A stretch of DNA of 64,000 nucleotides from Deltaproteobacteria bacterium (GTDB taxonomy: Bacteria > Desulfobacterota > Dissulfuribacteria > Dissulfuribacterales > QOAL01), in contig JALSNW010000051.1 of the NCBI GenBank assembly GCA_026986785.1, forward strand, positions 124,001 to 188,000, given 5' to 3'. Positions 39,693 through 48,747 of the stretch are shown in pieces. The stretch's first letter is position 1; the number at the start of each line of letters is the position of its first letter. The notes beneath the pieces are model-generated. The model was given only the letters and a program-made list of their open reading frames with translations. It did not search any database and was not told the origin of the DNA. Made by a program: the position numbers and the translations under genes.

Positions 39693-39940
39693 AAACGGAT
39701 TAGGTGAAGAGGGTTTAAGATGAACAACTCTGCCGTTGGCAGGTCTCATATATACAGGCAAAATCATATTACATGGGGGCTACTTACAGGGTAATTGATA
39801 CCTGATAAAGTGTATCCAGGCCAGTGATTGTGAATTTATGCATATTTTTTGTCTCATAAGGATTTGGAAGTAATAGATTCCCTTCCCACTACTTGAAAAA
39901 GGGTCTTGAGCCAGCTCACCTTTTACACCTAAATCCGTTT
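39693..39940. repeat. About 250-nt element bounded by inverted repeats
   Basis: AAACGGATTAGGTG at 39693-39706 is the inverted copy of CACCTAAATCCGTTT at 39926-39940, with a one-base insertion and A/T-rich flanks that also partly match. The region holds no convincing gene; it has a small hairpin TGCC-GTT-GGCA. It could be a structured RNA closed by a long-range stem, or a MITE-like insertion. It occupies the gap between 6S RNA and rny. Confidence 0.5.
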
Positions 39941-39995
39941 TATTCAAATATTATAGATGGGGTGTGGCGTACATCCAAGAAGCAAGGAGCCACAC

Positions 39996-41555
39996 ATGGG
40001 AATAACCACTATTCTATTATTGATCGTCTTTTTGGCCGCTGGTGTAGCCATAGGTTATGTCTTGGCGAAGACATTGATCACAAAAAAACAGGCACTCGAA
40101 CGAGCAGACGCCGAAAAGATCAGGGCTGATGCCGAGGCGGAGGCCAGAAGGCTACTAAAAGAGGCCCAGGTACAGGCAAAGGAAGATGCCCTCAAGATCA
40201 AAAAAGAGGCAGAGGAAGAGATCACTGAAAGGAAGGCGGAACTCAGAAATCAGGAAAAGCGCCTTCTTCATCGTGAGCAACAAATCGACAAGAAGAAGGA
40301 ATTGGTCGACCTAAAGGAAATAGAGCTTCTCGAGAAGGAAAAGAGGCTCAAGTCCTCGGAGGAGCTCCTGAATGGACGCCAGAAAGAGATAGAAAAACTG
40401 GTAACCGAGCAGAGAAACATGCTTGAGAAGATATCGGGCATGTCTAGCAATGAGGCCAGAGAACATCTGCTCAAGAGCTTTGAGGCAGAGATACGGCAGG
40501 AAGCAGGCAAGATGCTCAGGAAGGTAGAGGCTGAGACAAAAGAGATTGCTGACAAGAAGGCCAGGGAAATAATCGCCTTGGCTGTTGCCAGATATGCTGG
40601 AGAATATGTGGCGGATAGAACTGTCTCGGTGGTGCCTTTGCCGAATGAGGAGATGAAAGGCAGGATTATTGGCAGGGAGGGCCGCAACATAAGGGCCATA
40701 GAGGCTGCCACAGGGATAGATATAATCATTGACGATACGCCAGAGGCAGTGCTCCTGTCCGGATTCAATCCAGTCCGCCGTGAAGTGGCACGGGTGGCCC
40801 TTGAAAGACTTATACTCGATGGTCGCATCCATCCTGCCCGCATAGAAGAGGTGGTGAAAAAGGTGGAAAAAGAGATAGATAGCACCATCAGGGAGGCGGG
40901 AGAACAGGCCACCTTTGACGTGGGCGTATATGGTATACATCCAGAGCTTGTCAAGTTGCTTGGCAAGTTGAAGTTTCGTACCAGTTATGCCCAAAACGTA
41001 CTTCAACACTCTATCGAAGTGGCGTTTCTTTGCGGTATCATGGCGGCAGAACTGGGTATCAACGTAAAAAAGGCGAAAAGGGCTGGCCTCCTCCATGATA
41101 TAGGCAAGGCTGTGGACCATGAGGTAGAAGGCTCTCATGCCATTATAGGGGCTGATCTTGCCAAGAAATATGGAGAGTCTCGCGATGTTGTGCATGCTAT
41201 CGCTGCGCACCACGAAGACGTAAAACCAGAGACCATCTTGGCTGTCTTGGTTCAGGCTGCCGATGCCCTTTCGGGTGCAAGGCCAGGTGCACGTCGGGAG
41301 ATGCTGGAAAGTTATGTCAAGCGCCTGGAAGACCTGGAAAGGATTGCTACCTCCTTTTCCGGGGTAGAAAAATCCTTTGCCATTCAGGCTGGGCGGGAGA
41401 TCAGGATCGTGGTCAACAGTGAGAAACTCTCAGATGCAGAGGCATCCATGCTGTGTCGTGACATAACCAAGAAGATAGAAAATGAGTTGACCTATCCTGG
41501 TCAGATCAAGGTTACGGTGATTAGGGAAACACGTGCGGTTGACTATGCAAAATAG
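39996..41555 (+). CDS. rny: Ribonuclease Y
   Basis: 519 residues from ATG 39996 (AAGGAG 6 nt upstream). N-terminal membrane helix ([20 protein letters not shown]), a long coiled coil, a KH domain ([20 protein letters not shown]), and an HD domain ([20 protein letters not shown]) with the metal pair. It starts mRNA decay at the membrane. An in-frame ATG at 39957 lacks a ribosome site. Confidence 0.97.
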   Translation: MGITTILLLIVFLAAGVAIGYVLAKTLITKKQALERADAEKIRADAEAEARRLLKEAQVQAKEDALKIKKEAEEEITERKAELRNQEKRLLHREQQIDKKKELVDLKEIELLEKEKRLKSSEELLNGRQKEIEKLVTEQRNMLEKISGMSSNEAREHLLKSFEAEIRQEAGKMLRKVEAETKEIADKKAREIIALAVARYAGEYVADRTVSVVPLPNEEMKGRIIGREGRNIRAIEAATGIDIIIDDTPEAVLLSGFNPVRREVARVALERLILDGRIHPARIEEVVKKVEKEIDSTIREAGEQATFDVGVYGIHPELVKLLGKLKFRTSYAQNVLQHSIEVAFLCGIMAAELGINVKKAKRAGLLHDIGKAVDHEVEGSHAIIGADLAKKYGESRDVVHAIAAHHEDVKPETILAVLVQAADALSGARPGARREMLESYVKRLEDLERIATSFSGVEKSFAIQAGREIRIVVNSEKLSDAEASMLCRDITKKIENELTYPGQIKVTVIRETRAVDYAK

Positions 41556-41578
41556 GATATAGAAGGCAACTGATTGAC

Positions 41579-42793
41579 ATGGAAAAGGATATTGAGAAAT
41601 CTTTGGAACTGATTGCTCGGGGTGCCACCGAGATCATTGACGAGAAGGAACTGAGAAAAAAGCTTGAAAGGGCTGTCTCTACCGGCCAGCCACTCAGGGT
41701 GAAGGCTGGTTTTGACCCGACGGCGCCAGACCTCCATCTTGGGCACACGGTGCTCATTCAGAAGATGAAGCATTTTCAGGACCTTGGTCATCAGGTGATA
41801 TTCCTCATTGGTGACTTCACAGGTCTTATTGGTGATCCGACTGGAAAGTCTGATACCAGGCCCCCTCTCACCCCTGAGCAGGTACAGGAAAATGCTGCTA
41901 CTTATAAAGAACAGATATTTAAGATCCTCGATCCAGAAAAGACAGAAGTGGCCTTTAACAGCACCTGGATGAATGATATGCGCTCGATAGAGATGATAAG
42001 ATTGTGTGCAAAATATACGGTAGCCAGGATGCTTGAAAGGGAGGATTTTAAACAGCGTTTTCAGAACCAAAAACCCATTGCTGTGCATGAATTCATATAT
42101 CCACTGATTCAGGGTTACGACTCTGTGGCCCTGAGGGCTGATGTGGAGCTTGGGGGCACGGATCAGACATTCAACCTCTTGGTGGGAAGACATATCCAGA
42201 AAGAATATGGGCAGGAGCCCCAGATAGTTCTCACTATGCCACTACTGGAAGGCCTTGATGGAATCAACAAGATGAGCAAGTCCCTGGGGAATTATGTTGG
42301 GATCACTGAAGATCCCTTTAGCATGTTTGGTAAGCTGATGTCCATTTCAGACGAACTCATGTTCAGGTATTACAATCTGCTGAGTTCTCGTTCCCTTGAA
42401 GAGATAGATCGCTTGAAAGAGTCTATAAGGGCTGGCCAGGTTCACCCCAAAGAGGTAAAGGCCCAGTTGGCCTTGGAACTGGTATCCCGCTTTCATGGAG
42501 AGGAAGCTGCCAACCAGGCACAAGCCAGATTTGATGCCCAGTTTTCACGCAGGGAGATCCCAGAGGATATCCCAGAATATGTGCTTGGACAAGAGATCGA
42601 CAGAGGGTGTGTGTTTTTGCCAAGAGTACTTAAAGAGGCAGGGTTGGTGAAAAGCACTTCAGAGGCGAGAAGGCTCATCAAGCAGGGAGCAGTGAGCCTG
42701 GATGGTAAAAAGATAACCAGGGAAGAGGTCTCTCTTGATAGGCCCGAGGTAGTCCTAAAGGTTGGAAAGAGGCGCTTTCTCCGCATTAGATAG
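41579..42793 (+). CDS. tyrS: Tyrosyl-tRNA synthetase
   Basis: 404 residues. Class I motifs HLGH (in [11 protein letters not shown]) and KMSKS (in [12 protein letters not shown]); the linker [20 protein letters not shown] marks the TyrZ-like subgroup. The C-terminal S4 RNA-binding domain is at about 345-400 ([20 protein letters not shown]). Charges tRNA-Tyr. Confidence 0.97.
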   Translation: MEKDIEKSLELIARGATEIIDEKELRKKLERAVSTGQPLRVKAGFDPTAPDLHLGHTVLIQKMKHFQDLGHQVIFLIGDFTGLIGDPTGKSDTRPPLTPEQVQENAATYKEQIFKILDPEKTEVAFNSTWMNDMRSIEMIRLCAKYTVARMLEREDFKQRFQNQKPIAVHEFIYPLIQGYDSVALRADVELGGTDQTFNLLVGRHIQKEYGQEPQIVLTMPLLEGLDGINKMSKSLGNYVGITEDPFSMFGKLMSISDELMFRYYNLLSSRSLEEIDRLKESIRAGQVHPKEVKAQLALELVSRFHGEEAANQAQARFDAQFSRREIPEDIPEYVLGQEIDRGCVFLPRVLKEAGLVKSTSEARRLIKQGAVSLDGKKITREEVSLDRPEVVLKVGKRRFLRIR

Positions 42794-42832
42794 GCAGATA
42801 GCCCCAACAGGCTTATTGGTGGGGAGCTTTTG

Positions 42833-43264
42833 ATGGGCAACATAATACCAGAGTGGTTGGGGAATGCCCTGGCTGCACTCCTGTGCTGGGGGCTGTGGGC
42901 ATTCTTTCCAAAATTGGCATTGAGGAGTATAGCCCCTGCCACCTCGGTCTTTTACGAGGCTGTGGGCGTGATGTTGACAAGTATAGCTGTTGTATGGCTG
43001 TTAGGGCCGCGTCTTGCTGGAGGCTTTCAGGGGATTATGTATGCCCTGTTGACAGGCATATTTGGAACCATTGGCCTCTATTTCTTTTTCTCTGCAGTCA
43101 AGACCGGTCCATTGTCTGTAATCTCTTCTCTGACCGCCATGTATCCAGTGGTGACTGTATTCCTGGCAGTGGTGGTCCTTCACGAATCTATCAATCTTAG
43201 GCAGATCGTAGGGATAATATTGGCAGTGATTGCTGCCGGGCTGCTTTCATGGAACCCAAGGTAG
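42833..43264 (+). CDS. Half-size EamA/DMT-family membrane protein
   Basis: 143 residues with about four to five helices; SLTAMYPVVTVFLAVVVLHE is the EamA signature. Full EamA transporters have ten helices from two such halves, so this one should pair as a dimer. ATG 42833 with GGGAG upstream. Substrate unknown. Confidence 0.85.
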   Translation: MGNIIPEWLGNALAALLCWGLWAFFPKLALRSIAPATSVFYEAVGVMLTSIAVVWLLGPRLAGGFQGIMYALLTGIFGTIGLYFFFSAVKTGPLSVISSLTAMYPVVTVFLAVVVLHESINLRQIVGIILAVIAAGLLSWNPR

Positions 43265-43285
43265 CTTGGCGTGATTATCTCAAGA

Positions 43286-43373
43286 TGGTGCCGAAGGGGA
43301 GATTCGAACTCCCACGGGAATAACTCCCACTAGATCCTGAATCTAGCGCGTCTACCAATTCCGCCACTTCGGC
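43286..43373 (-). tRNA. tRNA-Leu (anticodon CAG)
   Basis: On the minus strand the acceptor stem GCCGAAG pairs with CTTCGGC, followed by A and an encoded CCA. The anticodon stem CTAGA/TCTAG encloses TTCAGGA, giving CAG; the long variable arm (GGGAGTTATTCCC) and T loop GTTCGAATC are as expected for a class II leucine tRNA. 88 nt including CCA. Confidence 0.97.
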
Positions 43374-43386
43374 ACGAATGTCTCGT

Positions 43387-43415
43387 ATTAAATAAAGAGG
43401 TATTGCTATTGTCAA
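43387..43415 (-). promoter_or_regulatory. Sigma-70-type promoter of tRNA-Leu
   Basis: On the minus strand perfect TTGACA, 17 nt, TTTAAT, ending about 13 nt before the mature 5' end. Confidence 0.75.
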
Positions 43416-43519
43416 GGGCTCATATTACCTTCAGCCAGATCAAATTTCAGCCAAGGATTTATTGAGCCTGGTTATCCCTGTCCTTTGTCCACGGAGAGGA
43501 TCATGTGTAAGGACAAGGT

Positions 43520-44479
43520 ATGGCCCATGCGGAAAGTACTATGAAAATATACTCTGATTTGAGCGACATTGAAAGGCCATTTTACAAGGCCGTCCTGACA
43601 ATTGGCAACTTCGATGGTGTCCATTTGGGACATCAGGCACTTTTCAAGACAGTTGTTGAGATTGCAAAAAAGACGGGTGGGGACAAGGTGGCCCTTACAT
43701 TTCATCCCCATCCTATGAAGGTGCTCAGGCCAGACAACCCTCCAAAGCTAATCTCCACCCTTGAACAGAAAGTGGAACTGATAATGGCGGCAGGCATAGA
43801 CCACTTGGTATGTCTGCCATTTACCAAGGAGTTCGCCAAGACTACTGCGTCAGACTTCGTAGAGAAAATCCTCTGGCGAACACTTGGAGTCATGGACCTG
43901 GTGGTGGGATACGATTATGCCTGTGGAAAAGGCAGGGAAGGGGATATCGAATTTTTGAAAAGGACTGGGGCCCGTCTGGGTTTCAGGGTCCATATAGTAC
44001 CCCCTGTCAAGGTGGATGGTCGAATCGTCAGTAGCACAGCCATCAGGGAACTTGTAAAACAGGGGGAAATGGAAGAAGTCAGGAAGATGCTGGGCAGGTA
44101 TTACCAGATAAGGGGCATAGTGAGAACAGGTAAAAGGAGAGGAGGGCCTGTGGTTGGATTTCCTACTGCAAACCTTACCATCAATAAGGAGGACCTGTGT
44201 CCAAAACCCGGGGTCTATGCTGTGCAAGTTCTTCATGGTAAGGCATGTTACAGTGGGGTGATAAATATTGGCTACAATCCCACTTTTGGTGACAATAAGC
44301 TTGGTGCAGAAGTACATATTTTTGATTTCAACAAGGATATCTATGGCCATGAGATAAAGGTGAATCTGGTTGCAAGGATCAGAGATGAGAAAAAATTCTC
44401 AGGGCCAAAAGAACTAGCTCAACAGATAGCAAAAGATATTGAAAAAGCCAGGACTATACTAACCAACTCATGCAAGTAA
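43520..44479 (+). CDS. ribF: Bifunctional riboflavin kinase / FAD synthetase
   Basis: 319 residues. The N-terminal FAD synthetase part has TIGNFDGVHLGHQALF and ISSTA-like SSTAIREL; the C-terminal flavokinase part has GRYYQIRGIVRTGKRRGG, VVGFPTANL and the metal loop in KPGVYAV. It converts riboflavin to FMN and FAD. ATG 43520 has AAGGA at 6 nt; ATG 43541 is possible. Copy 2 of the terminator repeat follows. Confidence 0.95.
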   Translation: MAHAESTMKIYSDLSDIERPFYKAVLTIGNFDGVHLGHQALFKTVVEIAKKTGGDKVALTFHPHPMKVLRPDNPPKLISTLEQKVELIMAAGIDHLVCLPFTKEFAKTTASDFVEKILWRTLGVMDLVVGYDYACGKGREGDIEFLKRTGARLGFRVHIVPPVKVDGRIVSSTAIRELVKQGEMEEVRKMLGRYYQIRGIVRTGKRRGGPVVGFPTANLTINKEDLCPKPGVYAVQVLHGKACYSGVINIGYNPTFGDNKLGAEVHIFDFNKDIYGHEIKVNLVARIRDEKKFSGPKELAQQIAKDIEKARTILTNSCK

Positions 44480-44640
44480 GGAGACAGTTTTTTCGAAAAA
44501 CCAGGGATGCGGTTTCATTAGGTGAATGATAAACCAGGATTATGCATCAAACACCCCAAAACAATTCCTTTGAATTATCGGTTGTTACAGATGCATCTGA
44601 TTCCATTGTGTCTTCAACCAAAAGGTGAAGTCCAATTCCC

Positions 44641-44710
44641 GTCTTACATCTTTGGCAAGCTTGTTAGCTGCATAATCCAGGATAAAAAAAGGAGACCATA
44701 TGGCCTCCTT
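44641..44710. repeat. Terminator-bearing intergenic repeat, copy 2
   Basis: GTCTTACATCTTTG, AAGCTTGTTAGCTGCATAAT and GGATAA, then a hairpin. Matches copy 1 at 11470-11553 block by block. Lies between ribF and the convergent ferredoxin gene. Confidence 0.75.
44689..44710 (-). terminator. Intrinsic terminator of the ferredoxin gene
   Basis: On the minus strand AAGGAGGCC-ATAT-GGTCTCCTT is followed by TTTTTTT, a strong terminator for the ferredoxin transcript. The plus-strand reading also ends in TTTTC, so it may act both ways. Confidence 0.82.
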
Positions 44711-44732
44711 TTCTCTAAGGGTCGTCAGAGGT

Positions 44733-44918
44733 TTAGACCTCTTCTACTGTGATTGCTCCTACAGGGCAGACCTCGACACAGGTTTCACAGCCCAGGCAGT
44801 CATCAGGCCTAGCAATAACCGGCTTGTCATCTTCAAAATCATATACCTCTGATGGACAAGCGTTTACACATTCTTCGTCGCCCTGGCATTTGTCATAATC
44901 GATAGTGATCTGAAACAT
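44733..44918 (-). CDS. Two-cluster 4Fe-4S ferredoxin
   Basis: 61 residues from the ATG at 44918, preceded by AGGAGG. The two halves are CQGDEECVNACP (C-x5-C-x3-C) and CLGCETCVEVCP. The first motif has five residues between the first two Cys and no C-x2-C-x2-C, so one cluster may be a 3Fe-4S or differ in potential; the second is a standard 4Fe-4S set. Small soluble electron carrier, placed next to the dsrN/dsrMKJOP region with its own promoter. A GGGGATA/TATCCCC hairpin lies in the leader. Confidence 0.9.
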   Translation of the reverse strand: MFQITIDYDKCQGDEECVNACPSEVYDFEDDKPVIARPDDCLGCETCVEVCPVGAITVEEV

Positions 44919-44992
44919 GGCTTCCTCCTTTTTTATTAATTTGCGGGGATAATATCCCCTTTTTCTCAAGCGCGTCAGTATTTGACAGAATT

Positions 44993-45022
44993 CATATAGA
45001 CGATACTACTTCTTGTTGTCAA
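44993..45022 (-). promoter_or_regulatory. Sigma-70-type promoter of the ferredoxin gene
   Basis: On the minus strand perfect TTGACA, 18 nt, TATATG, about 75 nt before the ATG at 44918. Confidence 0.6.
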
Positions 45023-45045
45023 GCCTATTTCGAGACTTTGCTCAA

Positions 45046-45061
45046 AATGAATTGGTTCATT
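45046..45061. promoter_or_regulatory. Wider-spaced relative of the AATGA/TCATT motif (ferredoxin)
   Basis: AATGAATTGGTTCATT: arms AATGAA/TTCATT with a 4-nt centre, two more than in the dsr and atp copies. It lies upstream of the ferredoxin -35 box rather than downstream of the start of transcription. Possible member, possible chance. Confidence 0.3.
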
Positions 45062-45113
45062 AAGTTCGATTTATCCTTTTTTGAGGTATATATTACATAT
45101 TAAGAGACTATTT

Positions 45114-46535
45114 TCACAGGCATTGCAGCCCTTTTTTGAATTTTACCCCTGCCTCTACCATCTTTTTGCCCCAGTCCGGATCTCCCAGGGCATGGACATG
45201 GGTATAGGTTCCAAAGACGTTTTTGTACCTATAGCCGTCATATTTGCCATCGAAACCATGACCCCTGACAACCATGCAGGAGAAATCTCCATGAGGCCCA
45301 TGTTCAACAGGCTGGGGTAGTGAATAGTGGAATTCATGGCCCTTGATTATGTCCCCACGTTTGTAAAATACAGAGTCTTGAGCACATTCCAATACACTAT
45401 AACCATGACCAACTGGTTTCTTTTTGACTACAAAATCCCATGGAAGTATACCTACCATTGGAAATGAATTACCCTGCCAAGACAGATTTCTTCCAAGATA
45501 CATGAGCCCACCACATTCAGCATAAACAGGTAGGCCTGATTCTATCAAATCCCTGAGTTTGTCCATGAAGATTCGATTGGCTGCAAGCCTTTCAGCCTGG
45601 GTCTCCGGGAACCCTCCACCAATGTACAGGGCATCCATCTCTGGCACGTCATCGTCTGTAAGGGCATTCAGAAAGACCAGTCTTGCCCCCTCACGTCTCA
45701 GGGCCTCTATGTTTTCTGGATAGTAGAATTGGAAAGAACTGTCTCGTATTATCCCTATTACGACATCCTTTCTGGGGGATATTCTTGAAACAGGCTGGAT
45801 GCCTTGAGTTGAGGTGGCGTCATACCTCGTAGCCTTGGAGGCGAGATCAATGAGACGGTCGATGTCTATGTATTTTTCGGCCAGCCTTCCGAGCTCTTCC
45901 AGGGCATTGTCAGGGCCGGCGTATTCATCGGCAGGTATTACACCAAGATGTCTCATGGGCAAAGGATCTTTTTTTAGTCTGGGTATGGTGCCAAGGACTG
46001 GAAGATCAGCATATGTTTCAATGCTATTTGTGAGCAAGTCCCTGTGACGTCTGCCTGCGATCTTGTTCAATATGATACCAATTATCTCAACATCCTGTTC
46101 GAAATCCTTGCAGCCTTTTATCATGGCTGCCATGGTGCGGGTAACCTTTGTACAGTCTGCCACTAACACAATGGGAGAACCCAATGTCTTTGCCAACTGT
46201 GCCGTGCTGAACCCCCCTGATACATCTACTCCATCGAATAGTCCCCGGTTCCCTTCAATTATTGCCAATTCTGCATCCCCAGAATGTAGTAAAAAAGAAC
46301 TCGATATTGTTTCGTCATCCATCAGGAATGGATCAAGGTTATGACATGCTCTGCCTGCAGCCTTCCCAAGCCAGGCAGCATCGATATAGTCAGGTCCTTT
46401 TTTGAAGACAGCTATCTTCCCTCCTCTATTTGCCAGGGCCTTTGTGATACCAAGGGTTGCTATGGTTTTACCGGAGCCGCCTCTAAGTGCTGCAATCGTA
46501 ATCCGCGGGGCTATTTGGTTAGGATTTTTCTTCAC
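45114..46535 (-). CDS. dsrN: CbiA-type cobyrinate/siroheme a,c-amidase, probable DsrN
   Basis: 473 residues. N-terminal ATP-grasp-like dethiobiotin synthetase fold with P-loop AALRGGSGKTIATLGI, then GIIRDSSFQFYYPENIEALR, and a C-terminal class I amidotransferase domain whose nucleophile is in YAECGGLMYLG, with a late His. CbiA amidates cobyrinic acid; in sulfate reducers the DsrN homologue is thought to amidate siroheme for DsrAB. Position next to dsrMKJOP favours DsrN, but CbiA in B12 synthesis cannot be excluded. GTG start with AAGGAAGGG upstream. Confidence 0.75.
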   Translation of the reverse strand: MKKNPNQIAPRITIAALRGGSGKTIATLGITKALANRGGKIAVFKKGPDYIDAAWLGKAAGRACHNLDPFLMDDETISSSFLLHSGDAELAIIEGNRGLFDGVDVSGGFSTAQLAKTLGSPIVLVADCTKVTRTMAAMIKGCKDFEQDVEIIGIILNKIAGRRHRDLLTNSIETYADLPVLGTIPRLKKDPLPMRHLGVIPADEYAGPDNALEELGRLAEKYIDIDRLIDLASKATRYDATSTQGIQPVSRISPRKDVVIGIIRDSSFQFYYPENIEALRREGARLVFLNALTDDDVPEMDALYIGGGFPETQAERLAANRIFMDKLRDLIESGLPVYAECGGLMYLGRNLSWQGNSFPMVGILPWDFVVKKKPVGHGYSVLECAQDSVFYKRGDIIKGHEFHYSLPQPVEHGPHGDFSCMVVRGHGFDGKYDGYRYKNVFGTYTHVHALGDPDWGKKMVEAGVKFKKGLQCL

Positions 46536-46668
46536 AGGCCCTTCCTTGTGAAATATTTTTTAAATTGTGCCTGCCATATTGTCAACTCAAACTTCATTGC
46601 CAGCTCGAATCCTGGACAACAATAGCCGATGAAGGCCGTGATCTGGGGTAGTATGTATGATGAAAACA

Positions 46669-48414
46669 TCACCGGGCTTCCTTATCCCCAGAAAGGCTTT
46701 CAATCTGTTTGGTAAGAGGTCTCAATAGTTCGTTCCTCCCAAGGATTCTTGCACAGTATCTGGCATATTCCAAGGCCTGGACATTGGAGCTTTGGCTCAT
46801 GAATATTTCCAGGGCCTTTTCTGGCATACCCGTATTCATCAGACTCAAGCCATAACAAATAAGCAGGTCAGGGTCTTCAGGGAAATGCTCGAGTCCCCTC
46901 TCAAGTAGTTCGATCACTTCCTTATGCCTGTTTTTTCTTTGGAGCAGCATGCCAAGGCCAAGGTATGCCCTATGATCTGGATGATAGTCTAATGCCCTGT
47001 TAAAGAGACGTTCAGCAATGCCTTTGGGATTCGGTATATCTTTTATGTGCGAATAATCCCCGAAGGCAAAGGTCATTGCCAGGCGTGAGAGGAAGTCAGC
47101 ATGGAGGGGGTAGAGCTCTTTTTGATCTACGAGTGTCAGCAGATCTGCAAATTTGGGTAGTGCTCTATAGAAGGCCTTTCTGAGCCTTTTGCCAAAGTCA
47201 AGGACTGCCTGCTGAGACAGAGATGGATCGGTTTCAAAATACATTATATCCTCTATGCGTTTGAGCCATATATCGTCATCCAGCCCAGTTCTTTTCTTGA
47301 AATCGTCATATAAGGCAGTTCCAGGGAATATATCAAGTATATAGAATATGGCCCCCAGGGGCCTGATGCGCTCCATGAGGCGGATGGTCTCATTGATGGT
47401 CTTGTTGTTGTCGCCTGGGCATCCGTATATGAAATATGCTCTGGGCATGAGTCCAAAAGAAGAGGTCAGCTCAAAAGCCTTCTTTATCTGTCCGTTGGAG
47501 AGTTTCTTGTTGAGGATTTTTCTTATCTTGGGCGAGCCGCTTTCAACCCCATAGCTTATCTGCATGCAGCCAGCCCTTCTCATCCAGTAAAGGATCTGCT
47601 CATCTACATGGTTTACCCTTGATATGGCAGCCCATGTGATTCCAAGATCCTTTTTCAGGATGAGTTTGCAGATCTCTATAACCCGCTGTTTGTCAAGGGT
47701 GAAGGTGTCGTCAGAGACATAAAAAAAATTTATTCCAGCCTTGTGGAGCCGTTCCAATTGATCAACAAAATACTGGGGGCTATGAAAGCGCACCCTTCTT
47801 TTCCATATCCTTGGTGAACCGCAAAAGGCGCAGTTCCAGGGGCACCCTCTCGAGGATATAACATGCTGAAATCTAAAATAGGTCGATGGATCCGGCAGGC
47901 TGTCAAGATCCTCCAAAAAGGGTTGGGGGGCGTTTTTTGAAAGTCTATCCCCATCTCTGAAGGCCACACCAGGGACCTGTGAAAACTGGTCTACTTTTCC
48001 TTCAGATAGTAGATCTGCCATCTGCACCATGGGCCTTTCTCCTTCATCCAAGACAATGTAATCCACCTCTGGGAAATGGGTGAGGAGGTGATGCCAGAGA
48101 AAAATAGCACCTGGTCCACCAAAAACGACAGGTATGGAGGGTAGGATCTTCTTGGAGATCTTGGCAATATCCAGGCCTCCCCAACGGTTGGCGTGAAGAA
48201 TAGATATACCGATCAAATCCGGCTGGTGTGATCCGATTATGTGTTCTATTGTATCGTGTTGTGCCTGTTTGTCATAGAGATTCAGGATAGTGCAATGGTG
48301 GCCAGCATCTATCAGGCTCGCACCAATGTAATAGAGGCCAATGGGTGGGACCTTTATATCGTAATCCTGGAGCCTTGGATCCAGACAATATGGATTAATT
48401 AGCACTATATTCAT
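46669..48414 (-). CDS. B12-binding radical SAM protein with C-terminal TPRs
   Basis: 581 residues: an N-terminal cobalamin-binding-like domain (about 1-150), a radical SAM domain with cluster motif CPWNCAFCG (C-x3-C-x2-C) near residue 194, then TPR helices (about 440-560; RAYLGLGMLLQRKNRHKEVI). Such proteins methylate unactivated carbons or modify lipids, antibiotics or tetrapyrroles. The substrate cannot be read from sequence. It is divergent from the dsr operon and lies upstream of dsrN on the same strand, 133 nt apart. Confidence 0.85.
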   Translation of the reverse strand: MNIVLINPYCLDPRLQDYDIKVPPIGLYYIGASLIDAGHHCTILNLYDKQAQHDTIEHIIGSHQPDLIGISILHANRWGGLDIAKISKKILPSIPVVFGGPGAIFLWHHLLTHFPEVDYIVLDEGERPMVQMADLLSEGKVDQFSQVPGVAFRDGDRLSKNAPQPFLEDLDSLPDPSTYFRFQHVISSRGCPWNCAFCGSPRIWKRRVRFHSPQYFVDQLERLHKAGINFFYVSDDTFTLDKQRVIEICKLILKKDLGITWAAISRVNHVDEQILYWMRRAGCMQISYGVESGSPKIRKILNKKLSNGQIKKAFELTSSFGLMPRAYFIYGCPGDNNKTINETIRLMERIRPLGAIFYILDIFPGTALYDDFKKRTGLDDDIWLKRIEDIMYFETDPSLSQQAVLDFGKRLRKAFYRALPKFADLLTLVDQKELYPLHADFLSRLAMTFAFGDYSHIKDIPNPKGIAERLFNRALDYHPDHRAYLGLGMLLQRKNRHKEVIELLERGLEHFPEDPDLLICYGLSLMNTGMPEKALEIFMSQSSNVQALEYARYCARILGRNELLRPLTKQIESLSGDKEAR

Positions 48415-48604
48415 TTTTTTCTTTATTACCTAATTGCCAAATATTTTAAAATGGTTTAAATAGGATCAAAATATTGGGACATGGCCTTTCGAGTAAATAA
48501 ATTCACTTGTTTTTATGACTTGTAACTTACTATAAATTAAGGAAAAACGGAATACCAAATAGGACTCTTCAGGGAAAATCAGTGCCTTATTTCCAATTAG
48601 TGAC

Positions 48605-48633
48605 TTGACACACAAACTCTTTTTGTCTATAGA
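48605..48633 (+). promoter_or_regulatory. Strong sigma-70-type promoter of the RsbRD_N-dsrMKJOP operon
   Basis: Perfect TTGACA, 17 nt, TATAGA. It would start transcription near 48640, giving a leader of about 108 nt before the GTG at 48748. Confidence 0.75.
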
Positions 48634-48647
48634 TAGTCTATCTTGGC

Positions 48648-48666
48648 TGAATGACCATTCATTAAT
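48648..48666. promoter_or_regulatory. Candidate operator, AATGA-N4-TCATT palindrome (dsrMKJOP)
   Basis: TGAATGACCATTCATTAAT, about 8-26 nt downstream of the predicted transcription start. Compared with the copy at 58501 it differs at three bases over these 19 positions (and one more just beyond). TetR-type repressors often bind such sites; this position would block an elongating or starting polymerase. Confidence 0.6.
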
Positions 48667-48747
48667 GGTTTGTGCTGAGAGGGGGAGTAAATAGCACTTT
48701 ATATCAAATATTTAAGATGCCCTATGTTTTGATAGGAGGAGGATTCA

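Noticed and set aside
40268-41213. Minus-strand open frames opposite rny
   Set aside because: Antisense shadows of the RNase Y coiled coil and HD domain.
44514-44529. TTCATTAGGTGAATGA as a motif copy
   Set aside because: The arms are in the opposite order (TCATT...AATGA), so it is not the same site.
44942-44968. GGGGATA/TATCCCC hairpin with T-run read as a plus-strand terminator
   Set aside because: No plus-strand gene ends there. On the coding strand it lies in the ferredoxin leader and is noted only there.
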